From JAUWCL01 sp964599375 (GTDB lineage: Bacteria > Krumholzibacteriota > Krumholzibacteriia > Krumholzibacteriales > Krumholzibacteriaceae), in NCBI GenBank assembly GCA_964599375.1, contig CAZREW010000016.1, forward strand, positions 1 to 64,000: a DNA stretch of 64,000 nucleotides. The letters are read 5' to 3'. Shown here piece by piece: positions 60,670 to 64,000 of the stretch (its first letter is position 1; each line of letters opens with the position of its first letter). The notes under the pieces were generated by a model. The model had not been told where the DNA came from and searched no databases. It worked only from the letters and a program-made list of their open reading frames with translations. The position numbers were made by a program, and so were the translations under genes.

Positions 60670-61701
60670 TTGAAGAAGAAGACTCTGATCGGCTTTATTA
60701 TCAGCGCGGTCCTTCTCTACCTCGCGTTCCGGAAAGTCGATTTCCGTCTGCTCGGCGACTCTCTTAAAGACGCCAGGTATATCTGGCTCGTGCCGGCGTT
60801 TTTCCTGATGTTGTCAAGCGTGGTGTTCAGGGCGGTCAGGTGGCGGTATCTTCTCAGGGCGGTCAAAGAGGTGGAATTCGTTCATCTCTTCTCCGCGTCA
60901 GCGATAGGGCTGATGGCGAACAACCTTCTGCCCGCCAGACTCGGTGAGATCGCGAGGGCATGGGTGATAGGAGAGAAGGCGGGGATAAGCAAGACCTCTT
61001 CGTTCGCCACGATTGTCGTCGAGAGGGTCTTCGATGGCTTCACGGTGATATTTTTCCTCATAATCGTCCTGCTGTCCGGGAAGATGCATCTCCCCGCCCC
61101 CATGACGAAGATCGCATACGCCGCGGTGTCCTTCTACGTCCTCGCGGTCGTCTTCCTCGCCATACTGCGCCTGAACCGGGAGAGGACATCTTCCTTTGTC
61201 AAGGCCCTTACCTCGCGCCTCCCGGCCGGAGCGGCCGCGAAGACGGACAAGCTACTTCGATCATTCATGGAAGGCCTGACCGTGTTGAAACGCCCACGCG
61301 ACATAGCCGCTGCCGGGCTACTGTCGTTTCTCGTCTGGCTGCCCAATATCATAGTGATGCATATGATGATCAGATCGTCCGGCCTCGAGACTTCATTACT
61401 GGCGACGCTGACGGTGTTCATCATCGTGACATTTGGCATAATGATACCGTCCGCTCCCGGATTCGTCGGGACTGTGCAGTACTGTTTCGTCATAGGGCTC
61501 GGCCTCTTCGGTGTGGCGGAGTCAAGGGCACTCGGCATCTCGATCATCTATCACGCGGCGACGTTCATTCCCATGACCGCAGCCGGGCTGTTCTGCCTGG
61601 CCCGGGAGGGGATGTCTTTCGCGAACCTCAAGGCCGCGGTCGAGGATGGAGAGAATGCGGAAGATGGGACTCGACAGACAGATTCGGAAGGACCTCGATG
61701 A
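60670..61701 (+). CDS. YbhN/AglD-type (LPG synthase TM region) flippase-like membrane protein
   Basis: 343 residues from TTG 60670 behind GGAGG. Eight TM helices with LPG_synthase_TM family motifs: RAVRWRYLLRAVK, LLPARLGEIARAWVIGEK, FATIVVERVFDGFTV, and SAPGFVGTVQYCFVIGLGLFG. Members include UPF0104 proteins acting on polyprenyl-sugar lipids. With the GT2 and DUF2304 genes it forms a likely lipid-sugar operon. Its stop overlaps the next start. Confidence 0.92.
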   Translation: MKKKTLIGFIISAVLLYLAFRKVDFRLLGDSLKDARYIWLVPAFFLMLSSVVFRAVRWRYLLRAVKEVEFVHLFSASAIGLMANNLLPARLGEIARAWVIGEKAGISKTSSFATIVVERVFDGFTVIFFLIIVLLSGKMHLPAPMTKIAYAAVSFYVLAVVFLAILRLNRERTSSFVKALTSRLPAGAAAKTDKLLRSFMEGLTVLKRPRDIAAAGLLSFLVWLPNIIVMHMMIRSSGLETSLLATLTVFIIVTFGIMIPSAPGFVGTVQYCFVIGLGLFGVAESRALGISIIYHAATFIPMTAAGLFCLAREGMSFANLKAAVEDGENAEDGTRQTDSEGPR

Positions 61702-64000
61702 AGATAATAAGCATATCAGCGCTTGCAGTCATACTCGTCATCGCGGGAGCGCCTGTCTCCTCGGCAGATGACTCGACAACCCTAGTCAGGGCCAGGCTGC
61801 CCAGAGGGGCTGATTTTGGCGACCTCACCGCCCGTGGTATCGAGATCCTCTCGGCGAACGGGGACGGCACATACGATATGGTCGTCACCGGCGGGCAGCT
61901 CGAATGGCTCCTGGCGGCATCGCCCCTCGTAGATGTCCTTGACAGGCCCATGCACGGCGCGGCAGCGGAGCTCGACGAAAACCTCGGTCTGTACCACACG
62001 TACGACGAGATGCTCTCCACCCTTGAACAGATGGTCCTCGACTACCCGGATCTCGCGATCCTGGACACTATCGGGACGTCGCACGAAGGGAGGGCGATCG
62101 TCGCCCTGAAGATCTCAGACAATGTATCGGCCGACGAGAGCGAGACAGAGGTTTTCATAGCAGGGTGCCATCACGCCCGCGAGCTGATGTCGGTCGAAGT
62201 CCCGCTGCTGTTCGCCCAGTATCTCCTCTCGAACTACGGAGTCAGCCCCTTCGTCACGTCGATGGTCGACACCCGCGAGATATGGGTCGCACCGATGGTC
62301 AATCCGGACGGCCATGTATACGTCCAGAACAACCACTCCGGCGATTGGTGGAACTGGTGGAGGAAGAACCGGAGGGACAACGGCGACGGCAGCTTCGGCG
62401 TCGATCTGAACAGGAACTACGGACATGAGTGGGGATACGACGACGCGGGCAGCTCGCCCGATCCATCGAGCGTGCTCTACAGGGGGCCCTACGCCTTCAG
62501 CGAGCCTGAGACACGGGCGGTCAGGGACTTCTGCCTCTCCCGGGAGTTTTCCGTCGCTGTCTCGTATCATACCTACGGCGAGCTGATAATCCATCCCTGG
62601 GGATACGACGCGTTGATGACCGAAGACCACGAGTTATTCACTGTCCTGGGCGACTCGCTCAGCCGGGGGAACGGCTATCGGGTCGGCTGCACCGCGACCC
62701 ACATACTCTACCCGGTCAACGGTGATTCAGACGACTGGATGTATGGCGAGATGGCATCAAAGAGCAGGATATTCGGCTATACGGTCGAGATGAATACATA
62801 CGCCGAGGGCGGATTCGGCCCTCCGGACTCCCTGATAATCCCGACGTTCGAGAAGGTACTGCCCCTCAACCTCACTTTGTTGAGCAGGGCCGGCGATCCG
62901 TACTCCGTGCTAGGACCCATGCCGCCCCGGATCTCGGAAGTCGTTGCGCTCGCGTCATCCTCGCATCTCGTCACGTGGTCCGGCCCGGAGAAGGGCGACC
63001 CCAATCCGCCAGTCGCGTGGGAAGTGCAGGAGTACGCCGGCTACACCTCCTCGAGTGACCCGGGAGGCGCCGGAGGGGACACATGGATCCTGGACGGGTT
63101 CGTGGAAAGCTCTGTCAGGTTCGATTCCCCCTCAGAATGCTACTACTCGCGGCGCGATGACGGGAAAGAGTACACGATGACGATGTCGGAGCCATATCCG
63201 GCCGCTCTCTTCGGCGATACCATCCGCTGCAGTCTGTGGTACGCGATAGAGACCGGCTGGGATTACGCGTATCTCGAGATGAGCGGTGACGGGGGTATTA
63301 CATGGATCACCGTCCCGGGCAACCTTACGACGACGGCCGATCCTAACGGCAACAACCGGGGCTACGGCATAACCGGATCCTCGGCAGGCTGGACCGCGGC
63401 GGAATTCTGGCTGGGCGAGGCCGCCCCGCTTCAGCCGGACGCGGTGGTGGACCTGAGATTCGCTTACAGCACCGACGCATATGTCAACGAGGAGGGCATC
63501 TTTATAGACGATATCTCCCCCGTTCCTTCGTATGGCTCGAAGTCGGTGATCGCAGCTGCTTGCGACGATACTTTCCTGGTTCGTGAACCGGACAGCGTCG
63601 CGGCTTACGCCTACCGCGTAAGGGCGGCCGACGGAGAGGGCCATATGAGCAGGTGGAGCTCGCTGGCCTTTCATACTGTAACGGTCTATGTGGACTCCGA
63701 CGCCATGCCTGCCGCCGGTTCGGGTCTTGAAAGCGTATATCCCAATCCGTTCAATCCGCTGACGAAAGTCAGGTACACCGTCGGAGAGCGGGAGGCCGCT
63801 CCGGCGGGGCGGGCCCACGTGCGGCTCGAAGTATTCGACGTGGCCGGCAGAAGAGTGGCGCTCCTCGAAGACGGTCACATGGTGGCGGGCAGGTACTCGG
63901 CGCAGTGGGATGGCACGGTATCCGGGGGAGGGGATGCCGCGAGCGGCATCTATTTCATGCGGCTTACGGTGGGGCAGAGGTCCTTCTCCCGCAAGACGGT
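61698..64000 (+). CDS. Secreted M14 zinc carboxypeptidase with C-terminal FlgD-like sorting domain (runs past window end)
   Basis: 767 codons are in the window, with no stop. ATG 61698 overlaps the flippase stop (ATGA). Signal ISALAVILVIAGAPVSSAD. M14 active site: GCHHARELMSVE (His, Glu), WVAPMVNPDGHVYV, GVDLNRNYGHEWG (Arg), SYHTYGELIIHPWGY (His) and YTVEMNTYAEG (Glu). A beta domain follows, then SVYPNPFNPLTKVRYTV and GIYFMRLTVGQRSFSRK, a FlgD-like/T9SS-type C-terminal domain of FCB bacteria. The last few codons are beyond 64000. Confidence 0.95.
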   Translation, partial: MKIISISALAVILVIAGAPVSSADDSTTLVRARLPRGADFGDLTARGIEILSANGDGTYDMVVTGGQLEWLLAASPLVDVLDRPMHGAAAELDENLGLYHTYDEMLSTLEQMVLDYPDLAILDTIGTSHEGRAIVALKISDNVSADESETEVFIAGCHHARELMSVEVPLLFAQYLLSNYGVSPFVTSMVDTREIWVAPMVNPDGHVYVQNNHSGDWWNWWRKNRRDNGDGSFGVDLNRNYGHEWGYDDAGSSPDPSSVLYRGPYAFSEPETRAVRDFCLSREFSVAVSYHTYGELIIHPWGYDALMTEDHELFTVLGDSLSRGNGYRVGCTATHILYPVNGDSDDWMYGEMASKSRIFGYTVEMNTYAEGGFGPPDSLIIPTFEKVLPLNLTLLSRAGDPYSVLGPMPPRISEVVALASSSHLVTWSGPEKGDPNPPVAWEVQEYAGYTSSSDPGGAGGDTWILDGFVESSVRFDSPSECYYSRRDDGKEYTMTMSEPYPAALFGDTIRCSLWYAIETGWDYAYLEMSGDGGITWITVPGNLTTTADPNGNNRGYGITGSSAGWTAAEFWLGEAAPLQPDAVVDLRFAYSTDAYVNEEGIFIDDISPVPSYGSKSVIAAACDDTFLVREPDSVAAYAYRVRAADGEGHMSRWSSLAFHTVTVYVDSDAMPAAGSGLESVYPNPFNPLTKVRYTVGEREAAPAGRAHVRLEVFDVAGRRVALLEDGHMVAGRYSAQWDGTVSGGGDAASGIYFMRLTVGQRSFSRKT

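Overview
The window reads as a chromosomal segment of a Gram-negative (two-membrane), GC-rich bacterium, most likely an uncultivated lineage of the FCB/Krumholzibacteriota-Eisenbacteria type. I infer this from outer-membrane machinery (TolC, Omp85, OM barrel, LolA-like protein, many lipoproteins), a secreted M14 peptidase ending in a PNPFNP-type C-terminal domain, two-component-propeller proteins, heavy use of AGG and ATA codons, and an unusually large share of TTG start codons. I cannot name the species. No tRNA gene, CRISPR array, insertion sequence with a transposase, or prophage was seen.

Layout. (1) 1-130: 3' end of a 5S rRNA with its terminator, so the window starts at the end of an rRNA operon. 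(2) 316-1795 (minus): SLAC1-like channel and DUF302 protein, in visibly lower-GC DNA. (3) 2098-7349 (plus): a five-gene envelope cluster made of a LolA-like periplasmic protein, two FtsX-type permeases, a LolD-type ATPase and an OM beta-barrel. (4) 7385-11313 (minus): EmrA/EmrB/TolC tripartite efflux operon. (5) 11314-11723: a structured non-coding stretch with three hairpins. (6) 11724-19934: surface-sugar genes (a GT and two GT39-like membrane proteins, one fused to TPRs), a YpeA-like acetyltransferase, a one-POTRA Omp85 protein, a lipoprotein phosphoesterase and a DUF4136 lipoprotein. (7) 20117-26446: five-PAS hybrid histidine kinase, DUF123 protein, class IV aminotransferase, TyrRS and an AhpD-like protein. 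(8) 26474-35136: Wzz-like protein, M61 peptidase, beta-propeller protein, two glycosyltransferases and a double-PDZ protein.

(9) 35320-52287 is a long, dense, one-direction information-processing supercluster: YIP1, EF-G paralogue, yebC, ruvC-ruvA-ruvB, queA-tgt-yajC, def-fmt-PASTA-rpe, then from an internal promoter ffh-rpsP-khpA-rimM-trmD-rplS-rnhB-yraN and a lipoprotein, closed by a terminator. It joins Holliday-junction resolution, queuosine tRNA modification, N-formyl-Met handling, SRP targeting and ribosome/tRNA maturation. (10) 52636-56761 (minus): three amino-acid/metabolite transporters (EamA, NSS, AlsT). (11) 56887-58969: a small secreted protein, a heavily structured intergenic RNA region, and lysine 6-aminotransferase (lat) with its own promoter. 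(12) 59062-64000: FmdB zinc ribbon (minus), then GT2, DUF2304, a flippase-like membrane protein and an M14 carboxypeptidase running off the window end.

The most interesting items for follow-up are the structured RNA between 57287 and 57468, the LolA/FtsX/LolD/barrel cluster, the kinase-less PASTA protein in the def-fmt-rpe slot, and the hairpin cluster at 11575-11693 whose last stem shares sequence with the 5S rRNA terminator.
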